Below are positions 25,388 through 34,100 of a stretch of DNA of 57,092 nucleotides, piece by piece (the stretch's first letter is position 1; each line of letters starts with the position of its first letter). This DNA is from Pseudescherichia vulneris NBRC 102420. GTDB lineage: Bacteria > Pseudomonadota > Gammaproteobacteria > Enterobacterales > Enterobacteriaceae. The notes below the pieces were generated by a model. That model ran no database searches. It was not told the DNA's origin and saw only the letters and a program-made list of their open reading frames with translations. The DNA is taken from NCBI RefSeq assembly GCF_000759795.1, contig NZ_BBMZ01000030.1, positions 1-57,092 of the forward strand, in the 5' to 3' direction. Position numbers and translations under genes: made by a program.

Positions 25388-26443
25388 ATGACTGGATCCA
25401 TTAAGCTCAAACGAAGTGAACAGATCACCGGCAAGCGTTTTGTAAGACGGATGTATCTGATGCGTATGCTCGGGACGCTGCTCTGCTTTTTCCCGATCCT
25501 TTCCGTGCTGCTGGAGCAGCATCAGCCGCGCTGGCTTATCGTGCTGTTGGCCGTTAATGCCTTTGTCTGGCCCACCTGCGCTTTTCTGCGCGCGCGGCGG
25601 GCGCAAAAGCCGCTCACCTGTGAACACCACAACCTGATCGTAGACGGGGCGGCAGGCGGTTTCTGGATCGCCATGATGGCGGTGAATCCGCTTCCTTCCG
25701 TGGTGATTGCCACTATTCTTCTTGCCGATCGCCTTGCGGCGGGCGGTATTGCGCTGATGCGCAAGGCTGGCGCGACCATGCTAGCGGTATTCGCCGCCGC
25801 CTGGCTGGCGCAGGGCATGGCCTTTGAGCCTGTTGTCACCCAGCGTACGCTGCTTGCCACGCTACCGCTTATTGCTATCTACGTGCTGGCCCTGAGCGTG
25901 CTGACGGATAACATCGCTATCAAGTTGCGGCACAAGAGCCGTGAGCTGGAACGCATCGCGATGATGGATCCGCTGCTGGACATTGCCAACCGTCGTCTGT
26001 TGGAAAAGCGCATCCAGCATGAGCTAGAGAAGCTACGTGACGCCGTCCACGCTTCATCTTTAATGTTTATTGATATCGATAACTTCAAAGAGGTGAACGA
26101 TCGGTTCGGTCATAAGGTGGGGGATACGCTGTTGGTGACGGTCTCTAAAATTTTGCACGTCGCCAGTCGAAATACCGACACCCCGGCGCGGTTGGGGGGC
26201 GACGAGTTTGTGATCCTGCTTCCGAATACGTCACCGGAAGAGGCGTTGGTTGTCGCCACGCGTATCATGGATGCCACTGCCGTGATGATGGTAGCCCAGG
26301 ACGCGACGTTCCGCTGTACGCTCAGCATCGGCATTGCCAACGCCACCGAGGATATGGAAACCACCACCGACTGGCTAAAAGCCGCTGACGACGCGCTCTA
26401 TCGCGCCAAACGCGCGGGTAAGAACCGGATCTACGCCCACTGA
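25388..26443 (+). CDS. MASE2-GGDEF diguanylate cyclase
   Basis: This 351-residue protein has an N-terminal MASE2-type membrane domain (about 18-180), similar in layout to DgcC/AdrA (KRFVRRMYLMRMLGTLLCFFP), then a GGDEF domain. The active site is ARLGGDEF, and RNTD five residues before it is an RxxD inhibitory site. It should make cyclic di-GMP and be product-inhibited. It lies 119 bases after dgcF and 54 bases before the next GGDEF gene on the same strand, though each gap could hold its own promoter. Confidence 0.9.
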   Translation: MTGSIKLKRSEQITGKRFVRRMYLMRMLGTLLCFFPILSVLLEQHQPRWLIVLLAVNAFVWPTCAFLRARRAQKPLTCEHHNLIVDGAAGGFWIAMMAVNPLPSVVIATILLADRLAAGGIALMRKAGATMLAVFAAAWLAQGMAFEPVVTQRTLLATLPLIAIYVLALSVLTDNIAIKLRHKSRELERIAMMDPLLDIANRRLLEKRIQHELEKLRDAVHASSLMFIDIDNFKEVNDRFGHKVGDTLLVTVSKILHVASRNTDTPARLGGDEFVILLPNTSPEEALVVATRIMDATAVMMVAQDATFRCTLSIGIANATEDMETTTDWLKAADDALYRAKRAGKNRIYAH

Positions 26444-26497
26444 CCAAATGGGCTAGATGCGCTAAGCTTAGGTTTTGATTAGTGAAAAAGGCCCGTT

Positions 26498-27469
26498 ATG
26501 AAGACTCCTCAACTTCCTGAAAACGAGCAACAGCGCTTGGCATCGCTTAATGAGTCCGGGCTGTTGGACTCCGGTACGCATGAACGTTTTGACAGGCTCA
26601 CCCGGCTGGCAAAACGCATGTTCGATGTCCCCATTGCGTTGATTAGCCTCGTTAACAGCAATACGCTGCATTTTAAGTCCTGCAACGGCATTCCCAACGG
26701 ACAGGTGCTGCGTGACATCTCCTTTTGCGGCCATGCGATCCTGAGCCCTCAGCCGCTGGTGGTGCTGGATGCTCATCAGGACGAACGCTTCTTTGATAAC
26801 CCGCTCGTGGTCGGCCCGCCGCACATACGCTTCTACGCTGGCTATCCGCTGCAACTGCCTGACGGCTTAAGAGTGGGATCGTTTTGTCTTGTTGCGCCCG
26901 AGCCGCGTGGCTTTACCCCTGACGAGATCGCGGTGCTGAAGGACTTTGCCGCCATCGTAGAAGATGAGTTCGCTGCCATTAGTGCTGCTACTACCGACGA
27001 GCTTACCGGCCTGTTTAACCGCCGCGGTTTCAATAACCTTGGCAAATACGCTATCACCAGCGCCCGCCGTCGCGCCGAGCCGCTCACCCTCGCCTGGCTG
27101 GATCTCGATAAGTTTAAATACATTAATGACACCTTCGGTCATGAAGAGGGTGACAACGCGCTGCAGGCTATGGCTAATCTGCTGCGCGACAGCTTTCGCG
27201 AAGCCGATCTGCTGATCCGCTACGGCGGCGACGAGTTTGCCGTTCTTTTCTCGGATACCGATGAGAAAGGTGCGTGGATCGCGATGCAACACCTTGTTGA
27301 GCAGGCCGAGGTATTCAATCTGACAAGTGGTAAACCGTGGCAGCTGAACTTCTCCTGGGGTGTGAGCGAATACGATCATGACAGCGATCCAGACCTGTCC
27401 AGCTGGATCACCTCTGCGGATGAAAAGATGTATGCCATGAAAGAGAAAAACGCGCACAAAAACAGCTAG
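26498..27469 (+). CDS. GAF-GGDEF diguanylate cyclase
   Basis: This 323-residue soluble protein has a GAF domain (about residues 20-155, with DISFCGHAI and FYAGYPLQLPDG) and a GGDEF domain with IRYGGDEF. READ five residues before it is an inhibitory RxxD site. No membrane segment is seen, so it would sense an intracellular signal. It lies 54 bases after the MASE2 cyclase and may be cotranscribed. The ribosome site is weak. Confidence 0.9.
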   Translation: MKTPQLPENEQQRLASLNESGLLDSGTHERFDRLTRLAKRMFDVPIALISLVNSNTLHFKSCNGIPNGQVLRDISFCGHAILSPQPLVVLDAHQDERFFDNPLVVGPPHIRFYAGYPLQLPDGLRVGSFCLVAPEPRGFTPDEIAVLKDFAAIVEDEFAAISAATTDELTGLFNRRGFNNLGKYAITSARRRAEPLTLAWLDLDKFKYINDTFGHEEGDNALQAMANLLRDSFREADLLIRYGGDEFAVLFSDTDEKGAWIAMQHLVEQAEVFNLTSGKPWQLNFSWGVSEYDHDSDPDLSSWITSADEKMYAMKEKNAHKNS

Positions 27470-27491
27470 CCGCTTACCGTTCAAGCCGACA

Positions 27492-27513
27492 AAATGTGAT
27501 GACGCCCACAAAT
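27492..27513 (+). promoter_or_regulatory. Candidate CRP site upstream of uxaB
   Basis: AAATGTGATGACGCCCACAAAT contains TGTGA-N6-CCACA, one base off consensus in the right half. uxaB is catabolite controlled in E. coli, which fits. Confidence 0.5.
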
Positions 27514-27597
27514 TTATATTCGTTTTAATAATTGACGCGAATAGGGCGTCTCATTTTGATCAAAACAGGGTTTCATGGTCGTAAAGTCTGGTAAGTT

Positions 27598-27608
27598 ATT
27601 GGACCAAT
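27598..27608. promoter_or_regulatory. Candidate hexuronate-regulator operator of uxaB
   Basis: ATTGGACCAAT is a perfect odd palindrome 38 bases before the uxaB start. The ExuR/UxuR consensus as I recall it is built on TTGGT and ACCAA half-sites, so this is related but with different spacing. Confidence 0.35.
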
Positions 27609-27646
27609 CTTCCCAGGTTGTATGACTAATCAAAAAGGAACTCATT

Positions 27647-29098
27647 GTGAACACGATAAACCGTCGCGATTTTCCCGGAGCCACCTATCCGGAACGTATC
27701 ATTCAGTTTGGCGAAGGGAACTTCCTGCGCGCATTTGTCGACTGGCAGATCGATCTGCTTAATGAGCACACCGATCTCAACGCCGGTGTGGTTATCGTTC
27801 GCCCGATTAAGAGTGATTTCCCGCCGTCACTGAGCACGCAGGATGGCCTCTATACCACCATCATTCGTGGCCTGAACGAGCAGGGCGAAGCGGTGAGCGA
27901 TGCGCGTCTGATCCGTTCGGTAAACCGTGAAATCAGCGTCTACGATCACTACGATGAGTTCCTCAAGCTGGCGCAGAACCCTGAGATCCGTTTTGTGTTC
28001 TCAAATACCACTGAAGCGGGCATCAGCTACCACGCGGGCGATAAATTTGATGACGCGCCTGCCGTTAGCTACCCGGCGAAGCTGACCCGTCTGCTGTTCG
28101 AACGCTTCACTCACTTTAACGGCGCGGCGGATAAAGGCTGGATCATCATTCCGTGCGAGCTGATTGACTATAACGGCGACGCGCTGCGTGAGCTGGTGCT
28201 GCGCTACGCTAGCGAGTGGGAACTGCCAGCCGCGTTTGTTCAGTGGCTGAACGAAGCCAACGCCTTCTGCTCAACCCTGGTTGACCGCATCGTAACCGGT
28301 TATCCGCGTGATGAAGTGGCGAAAATCGAAGCCGAGCTGGGCTACCGCGATGGCTTCCTCGATACCGCAGAGCACTTCTATCTGTTCGTTATTCAGGGGC
28401 CGAAATCGCTGGCTTCCGAGCTGCGCCTCGACAAATACCCGCTGAACGTACTGATCGTAGATGACATCAAGCCGTATAAAGAGCGCAAGGTGGCCATTCT
28501 TAACGGGGCGCACACGGCGTTAGTCCCGGTGGCATTCCAGGCAGGTCTGGACACCGTGGGCGAGGCAATGAACGACAGTGAAATCTGCGCCTTCGTTGAA
28601 AAAGCGATCTACGAAGAGATCATTCCGGTGCTGGATCTGCCTCGCGATGAGCTGGAGTCCTTCGCCAGCGCCGTAACGGGTCGTTTCCGCAACCCGTACA
28701 TCAAGCATCAGCTGCTCTCCATCGCCCTGAACGGCATGACCAAGTTCCGCACGCGTATTCTGCCGCAGCTGCTGGCAGGGCAGAAGGCGACCGGTAAGCT
28801 GCCGGCGCGCCTGACCTTTGCTCTTGCGGCTCTGATTGCGTTTTATCGCGGCGAGCGTAACGGCGAAAGCTTCCCGGTACAGGATGATGCCCACTGGATC
28901 GAACGCTTCCAGCAGCTGTGGAGCCAGCACCGCGATCGCCAGATTAGCACCAGTGAACTGGTCAAAGCCGTGCTTTCCGTTAGCGATCACTGGGAGCAGG
29001 ACCTGACCCAGGTCAGCGGTCTGGTAGAGCAGGTCTCTCTGGATCTGGATGCCATTCTGCTGCGTGGCATGCGCGAGGCCGTGAAGCCGCTCTGCTAA
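27647..29098 (+). CDS. uxaB: Tagaturonate reductase (altronate oxidoreductase) UxaB
   Basis: This 483-residue protein is almost identical to E. coli UxaB and converts D-tagaturonate to D-altronate with NADH in galacturonate use. It starts with GTG after AAAGGAA. Motifs include [18 protein letters not shown] (nucleotide site) and [17 protein letters not shown]. The neighbours on both sides (dgcF group, yneE) keep the E. coli order. It belongs to the polyol/mannitol dehydrogenase superfamily. Confidence 0.97.
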   Translation: MNTINRRDFPGATYPERIIQFGEGNFLRAFVDWQIDLLNEHTDLNAGVVIVRPIKSDFPPSLSTQDGLYTTIIRGLNEQGEAVSDARLIRSVNREISVYDHYDEFLKLAQNPEIRFVFSNTTEAGISYHAGDKFDDAPAVSYPAKLTRLLFERFTHFNGAADKGWIIIPCELIDYNGDALRELVLRYASEWELPAAFVQWLNEANAFCSTLVDRIVTGYPRDEVAKIEAELGYRDGFLDTAEHFYLFVIQGPKSLASELRLDKYPLNVLIVDDIKPYKERKVAILNGAHTALVPVAFQAGLDTVGEAMNDSEICAFVEKAIYEEIIPVLDLPRDELESFASAVTGRFRNPYIKHQLLSIALNGMTKFRTRILPQLLAGQKATGKLPARLTFALAALIAFYRGERNGESFPVQDDAHWIERFQQLWSQHRDRQISTSELVKAVLSVSDHWEQDLTQVSGLVEQVSLDLDAILLRGMREAVKPLC

Positions 29099-29116
29099 TT
29101 GATGTGTCTTTGTAAA

Positions 29117-29193
29117 CGCCGGGCGGCGCGCTGCTTGCACCGGCCTACGGTCTAATGCGATCTGTAGGCTGGGCAAGCGCAGCGCCGCCCGGT
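29117..29193. repeat. REP pair (BIME)
   Basis: Two inverted REP units (GCCGGGCGGCGCGCTGCTTG and CAAGCGCAGCGCCGCCCGG) around CCTACGGTCTAATGCG, about 20 bases after the uxaB stop. The same family as at 3475. Confidence 0.85.
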
Positions 29194-29374
29194 ATTTATT
29201 TGCTACATCAATAGTTACAACATACATATATTCTTTTTATTTATGTAACTTCAGCATCAACACAGCCAATCGTCTAGCAGCAAACAATTCCCACTACATT
29301 TTTGCAGCAAACTTGCAACCGTGATGGCGATCACGTTTAATAACCGCGTCTCCCTCATATGCCTGAATATAACC

Positions 29375-30289
29375 ATGATTGTTCGTCCTCATCAGCACTG
29401 GCTTGCGCGTATCTTCGTCTGGCATGGTTCGGTGCTACCCAAAATCTACTCCCGTCTGCTGCTTAACTTTATGCTCTCCGTGGCGGTGATTCTTATGCTG
29501 CCCTGGTATAGCTCGCTGGGGTTCAGGCTTACCGTGGCACCGTTTAGCATCCTCGGTATCGCCGTGGCTATCTTCCTGGGTTTTCGTAATAACGCCTGCT
29601 ACAGCCGCTATACGGAAGCGCGGGTGCTCTGGGGACAACTGATGATCGCCTCCCGCTCGCTGCTGCGCGAGGTCAAAACCACGCTGCCAGCGGGGGAAGG
29701 GCGTCACCACTTTGTGCTACTGCTGATTGCCTTCGCGCACTGCCTGCGCCTGACTCTGCGGCGCAAACCGCTGGAGGGAACGCTGGCTAACTATCTCTCG
29801 CCCAGCGAACTGGCGCGGGTGATGAAAGCCCACTCGCCAGCTAACCAGCTTCTGTTAATGATGGGGGAGTGGCTGGCCGCGCAGCGCGGGCCGAACGGGC
29901 TGTCTGACATTCTCTATCACAGCATGAACAACCGACTGAACGATATCTCGGCGGTACTCTCCGGCTGTGAACGCATCGCCTTTACGCCGGTGCCGTTTGC
30001 CTATTCGCTCATTTTGCACCGCACCGTCTACCTGTTTTGTATTATGCTGCCCTTTGCGCTGGTTGTAGATTTGCACTACATGACGCCTTTCGTCTCGGTA
30101 CTTATCTCCTATACTTTTATATCGCTGGATACCTTAGCCGAAGAGCTGGAAGATCCGTTTGGCGTGGAAGATAACGATTTACCGCTGGATGCCATCTGCA
30201 ATGCGATTGAGATAGATCTGCTGCAGATGAATGATGAAAACGTTGTGCCCGCGAAGATACTGCCTGATAAGTATTACCAGCTTACGTAG
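29375..30289 (+). CDS. yneE: Bestrophin-family membrane protein YneE
   Basis: The start at 29375 (MIVRPHQHWLARIF) gives 304 residues, the E. coli YneE length; the open frame upstream adds 18 unlikely residues. It has membrane segments at about 30-50 and 55-75 and again near 210-250, with the bestrophin-type GFRNNACYSRYTEAR and EELEDPFGVEDNDLPLD motifs. Bacterial members form pentameric cation or anion channels. Its physiological role is unknown. Confidence 0.9.
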   Translation: MIVRPHQHWLARIFVWHGSVLPKIYSRLLLNFMLSVAVILMLPWYSSLGFRLTVAPFSILGIAVAIFLGFRNNACYSRYTEARVLWGQLMIASRSLLREVKTTLPAGEGRHHFVLLLIAFAHCLRLTLRRKPLEGTLANYLSPSELARVMKAHSPANQLLLMMGEWLAAQRGPNGLSDILYHSMNNRLNDISAVLSGCERIAFTPVPFAYSLILHRTVYLFCIMLPFALVVDLHYMTPFVSVLISYTFISLDTLAEELEDPFGVEDNDLPLDAICNAIEIDLLQMNDENVVPAKILPDKYYQLT

Positions 30290-30343
30290 CGAAAGCCGGA
30301 CGCGCCCGTTGCAGGCTGGTTAAACCGCCAGGAGGGAAACACG

Positions 30344-30439
30344 ATGGAAAGAGTAATTCAGATGGTTGTTGTGCTGATTGCCTGCGTTGCGTTGTTTGCA
30401 ACCGCCTACGATCTCTCGTTTGTGAGCGAGATCCCGTAA
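30344..30439 (+). CDS. Membrane miniprotein, 31 residues
   Basis: The ATG at 30344 has a near-perfect Shine-Dalgarno AGGAGGG. The product is MERVIQMVVVLIACVALF plus a short polar tail ending VSEIP, that is, one hydrophobic helix (about residues 5-22). A strong terminator follows 40 bases later. It lies 54 bases after yneE and may be cotranscribed. The family is unknown; size and shape resemble single-span regulatory miniproteins. Confidence 0.65.
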   Translation: MERVIQMVVVLIACVALFATAYDLSFVSEIP

Positions 30440-30479
30440 CCCCTATTTGTAATGATGGCCTGTCGCAAACCAGAGCGTT

Positions 30480-30503
30480 CTCAGGGGCAGTTTTGCCCCT
30501 GAG
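30480..30503. terminator. Bidirectional terminator-like hairpin
   Basis: CTCAGGGGCA-GTTT-TGCCCCTGAG between the miniprotein and the convergent chemoreceptor. The stem is strong but the T tract is short on both strands. Confidence 0.65.
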
Positions 30504-30521
30504 GGTTCGCGCCTTACGCAG

Positions 30522-32090
30522 CTAGCTCATCCGCAGCTGAAAGAAACGCACCGAATCACGCAGGTGCTCGCTCTGCTCGGTCATCGAGGTCGCGGCCACC
30601 GCCGCCTGTTCTACCAGCGCCGCGTTCTGCTGGGTCACCTGATCCATCTGCTCAATGGCAACGCCAATCTCGCGGATCCCCTGGTGCTGTTCGTTCGATG
30701 CGGAGGAGATCTCTGCCACAATCCCGGTCACTTCATTTACCGAGCTCACAATCTCTTCCATTGCCCGGCTAGCGGTATCGGCATAGCGGGAGCCTTCGGT
30801 AATTTTACTCACCGTGCCGTCAATCAGCGTTTTAATCTCTTTTGCCGCATCGGCGCTTTTCTGCGCCAGGTTGCGCACTTCACCTGCTACGACGGCGAAG
30901 CCTTTACCTTGTTCACCCGCACGGGCTGCCTCAACCGCCGCGTTCAGCGCCAGAATATTGGTCTGGAAGGCGATACCTTCAATGACGGCAATGATGTCGA
31001 CGATTTTTTGTGAGCTGTCGGAAATTTCATGCATCCGCATGAGCATATCGTGAACCTCTTTACCGCCTTTCACCGCCGTTTGCGAGGTCTGACGCGCCAG
31101 CTCGCTGGCCTTATGCGCATTCTCGGCGTTGCTCTTCACGTTTTCGGTGATCTGCTGCATGTTGGCCGAGGTCTGCACCAGCGAGGCAGCCTGCTCTTCG
31201 GTGCGCTGGGAAAGGTCGCTGTTGCCCATCGCAATTTCACTGGCCGCCAGCGAGATAGACTCGCTGCCATGAATGATACCGTTGATAATCTCTGCCAGCC
31301 TGCCGTTCATAAATTTGATGGTGGCCAGCAGGCTGCTGTGATCGTTGGCGTTAAGCGTAATATCCGTATTCAGCTTGCCAGCGGCAATCTGCTGCATAAT
31401 ATCCACCGCATAGGCCGGTTCGCCCCCCAGCTGGCGGGAGAGGTTGCGCGAAATAAACAGCGCAATAAACCCTGTCGCCACCAGGGCCAGCAGCAGCAGG
31501 CCCGAGAGCAGATACAGCGCACGCTGATAGCCCTGCGCGGAGGCTTCACCCGCCTTGTTGCCGATAGCGATCTCCATATCCACCAGCGTAGCGAGATCCT
31601 TCATCAACTGCGTGCGGTATTTTGCAGAGACGGCACCGCTAATTTTAGCGGCTTCGTCGAGTCGCTCGGCGTTTACCGCCTCAACTACCTTGCCGTTGAC
31701 GTCGACAAAGTGCGTGAAGTTCTCAACCACCTGGCCGAACAGCGCCCGCATCTCGTCCGGCAGAGCATCGGCAATCGCGGCGTAGTGTTTCTGCGCATTG
31801 AGGAAAATATCCTGGTTCTGCAGCAGCTCCAGCCGGTGCTTTTCACGCTCCTGAGCGGTAGGGGAATTGATGTACTGGATCTGCTGCAACCGCATCTCCG
31901 ACAGCACGCCGCGCATCTCCAGCGAGTAGCGCACGCCGGGCAGGCGATTTTCACGGTATTTATCGATGTGCTGGTTGCTGACGTTGAGCTGATAGATAGC
32001 GACAACGCCCAGCAGCAGCATCATGGCGATCAGAATTGAGAAACCGGTTAAGAGTTTGGTTAAAACCGTAGACTGCGCAAATTTTTTCAT
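30522..32090 (-). CDS. Methyl-accepting chemotaxis protein, Tar/Tsr-like
   Basis: This 522-residue chemoreceptor has a membrane segment at 13-33, a periplasmic four-helix ligand domain to about 188, a second membrane segment (LYLLSGLLLLALVATGFIA), HAMP and signalling domains. The tip is canonical (AFQTNILALNAAVEAARAGEQGKGFAVVAGEV). The C-terminus ends RFFQLRMS without an NWETF pentapeptide, so methylation would rely on other receptors. The ligand is unknown. It is divergent from a cyclase gene, 254 bases away. Confidence 0.93.
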   Translation of the reverse strand: MKKFAQSTVLTKLLTGFSILIAMMLLLGVVAIYQLNVSNQHIDKYRENRLPGVRYSLEMRGVLSEMRLQQIQYINSPTAQEREKHRLELLQNQDIFLNAQKHYAAIADALPDEMRALFGQVVENFTHFVDVNGKVVEAVNAERLDEAAKISGAVSAKYRTQLMKDLATLVDMEIAIGNKAGEASAQGYQRALYLLSGLLLLALVATGFIALFISRNLSRQLGGEPAYAVDIMQQIAAGKLNTDITLNANDHSSLLATIKFMNGRLAEIINGIIHGSESISLAASEIAMGNSDLSQRTEEQAASLVQTSANMQQITENVKSNAENAHKASELARQTSQTAVKGGKEVHDMLMRMHEISDSSQKIVDIIAVIEGIAFQTNILALNAAVEAARAGEQGKGFAVVAGEVRNLAQKSADAAKEIKTLIDGTVSKITEGSRYADTASRAMEEIVSSVNEVTGIVAEISSASNEQHQGIREIGVAIEQMDQVTQQNAALVEQAAVAATSMTEQSEHLRDSVRFFQLRMS

Positions 32091-32344
32091 AGTGAAGTCT
32101 TAGAAGAGATAGGTATGACTAATAACGGCAGATATCGGAAAAGCATTGATCTAAATAGTTGATCTGTATCACATAGATTGATGTTTTTTATTATCCGAAA
32201 CGCAATTTTGATTTTGTTTTACATTTTTATGAACAGGGTGTTGAATAAGAGTAAACAGTTTGCAATAGGGCATCTGTCTTAATCCGCTCTTAAGTCGCAA
32301 AATTATGTGCTTTACTGAAGTGAAGGAATCGTAGAGGAGTGACA

Positions 32345-33904
32345 ATGACAGTCGGGAACCGAATTTCAAACGCGCTGGCGTTAAACTCCTCTCTTGGGCG
32401 TAGCCTCTCCCTTTTTATGGCGGGCCTGCTGATAGCGGGTGTGGCCACCAGCGCCTGGACGCTCAACCGTTCCTGGGAGCGCACCGTTGAGGAGAGCGAA
32501 CGCAACGCCATTAACCTGTCTGTTTCCCAGGCGCGACAGGCGGAAGATACCTTTCTGCAATCAGAACTGGCGCTAAGAGATATCCGCCGGAACGTGCCGC
32601 AAGAAGGCGTATCGGCCATCGATGTGACGAAATTCAACCTGTACCTTACAGAGATCAAAGAGCGCCTGCCGCAGCTGCATGGCCTGTTTATCTACGACGC
32701 ACAGGGAAACATGAAATCTACGTCGTTTGGCCGCCAGCCCGCGATCACTAATAACGTTGACCGGGAATATTTTATCTATCATCGTAAAAATGGTCACGGC
32801 AGCGTCCATATTGGGCACGTTATCCGCAGCCGCTCTACCGGCGACCTGATTATCCCCGTGTCGCTGCGGCTGAATGATGCCGCCGGCGGCTTTGATGGCG
32901 TAGCGCTGGCAACGGTGAAAATTGACTACTTTCGCCATTTCTATAACTACTTTGAGCTAGGCGAACGCGATCTGCTGGCGATCCTAAGCACCGATGCGAC
33001 GGTACTCTATGCCCGCCCGTTTAACGATGATGTCATCAACCGTAACCTCTCGCGAAGCCCGCTCTTTACCCAGGAGCTAATCCGCCAGGATCGCGGCAAT
33101 GCGACGTGGCGATCGGGTATCGATCACGTTGAGCGCATCTTTGGTTTCGCTCGCCTGGAGCGCTACCCGCTGGTTGTGGCTGCGGGTTATGATAAGCCCG
33201 CGCTGTGGCGTACCTGGCTGCATGAGAGCCTGCCGGATATTGTTCTTAACGCCATGCTGCTGTTAGGCACCCTGATTATGGGCGCGCTCATTTTTCGCGT
33301 CGTGAGGGTCAACGTCAGGGACCAGACGGAGTTGACCACCCTGCGGGATGAGCTGACCAGTATCAACCATACGCTGCAAACGATGGCGCTGGCTGATGGC
33401 CTGACGGGGCTGGCAAATCGACGACAGTTCGATCTTTTTCTCGCCCAGTCGCTGAGAGCTGCTTTGCTGACCGGCAAGCCCGTCTCGCTGATCATGCTGG
33501 ATATTGACTACTTCAAACGCTACAACGATGCCTACGGCCATGTGGCCGGTGATAACTGCCTGCGTCAGGTGGGTGAGGTGTTGCAGAAGCTTAACCTGCG
33601 TCAGTCCGATCTTATTGCCCGCTACGGCGGAGAGGAGTTCGCGATTATTCTGTCGAATACCGACCGTGAAGCGGCATTTACCATTGCCGAGCTTGCGGTC
33701 GCCGCCGTGCGCGCCATTCAGCTGCCGCATAATGAGTCGCTGACCGGGACAAAAGTGGTGACGCTCAGCGCAGGTTGCTACAGCCTGATCCCGCGTGGCA
33801 GCGATGAGGATGCGCGCATGTTGAAAGAAGGGGCCGATGCCGCACTTTATAGTGCGAAAATGGCGGGGCGTGACCGCGCGGTTATTTCGGATATTCACAA
33901 ATAA
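32345..33904 (+). CDS. Cache-type sensor diguanylate cyclase
   Basis: The ATG at 32345 with AGGAG upstream gives 519 residues; a GTG two codons earlier overlaps the ribosome site. Architecture: membrane segment at about 19-38, extracytoplasmic double-Cache-like sensor (about 40-295), second membrane segment (LNAMLLLGTLIMGALIFRVV), then GGDEF. The active site is ARYGGEEF, and RQSD five residues upstream is an inhibitory RxxD site. It is probably periplasm-sensing and product-inhibited. The transmitter starts with a short coiled coil (LTTLRDELTSINHTLQTM). Confidence 0.92.
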   Translation: MTVGNRISNALALNSSLGRSLSLFMAGLLIAGVATSAWTLNRSWERTVEESERNAINLSVSQARQAEDTFLQSELALRDIRRNVPQEGVSAIDVTKFNLYLTEIKERLPQLHGLFIYDAQGNMKSTSFGRQPAITNNVDREYFIYHRKNGHGSVHIGHVIRSRSTGDLIIPVSLRLNDAAGGFDGVALATVKIDYFRHFYNYFELGERDLLAILSTDATVLYARPFNDDVINRNLSRSPLFTQELIRQDRGNATWRSGIDHVERIFGFARLERYPLVVAAGYDKPALWRTWLHESLPDIVLNAMLLLGTLIMGALIFRVVRVNVRDQTELTTLRDELTSINHTLQTMALADGLTGLANRRQFDLFLAQSLRAALLTGKPVSLIMLDIDYFKRYNDAYGHVAGDNCLRQVGEVLQKLNLRQSDLIARYGGEEFAIILSNTDREAAFTIAELAVAAVRAIQLPHNESLTGTKVVTLSAGCYSLIPRGSDEDARMLKEGADAALYSAKMAGRDRAVISDIHK

Positions 33905-34018
33905 TTAACCTTACTGGTGAAAGTGCACGAAATTATTTTACTTTTTTAATATGAAACGCTATTTCTATTTTGATAAAATAGTATTTCCTTTTGTGATCGG
34001 CGCGACAGATTGGTCGTA

Positions 34019-34048
34019 ACGCAGGGTGATAGTATCTCCTGCGTTTTT
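34019..34048 (+). terminator. Terminator between the Cache cyclase and the PTS IIC gene
   Basis: ACGCAGG and CCTGCGT arms with a 12-base loop and a T run. It could also be a leader attenuator of the PTS gene, but a promoter-like element lies after it. Confidence 0.65.
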
Positions 34049-34071
34049 CATAGCTGAAAAATATCAACCTG

Positions 34072-34077
34072 TATAAA
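34072..34077 (+). promoter_or_regulatory. Candidate -10 of the UlaA-type PTS gene
   Basis: TATAAA 24 bases before the ATG; no good -35 is visible, so an activator may be needed. Confidence 0.35.
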
Positions 34078-34100
34078 TAGCCGTGCCTTATGGGATCACA

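Noticed and set aside
31029..32039. 336-codon frame opposite the second chemoreceptor
   Set aside because: Antisense shadow; His/Gln/Arg-rich translation, while the other strand has a complete receptor.
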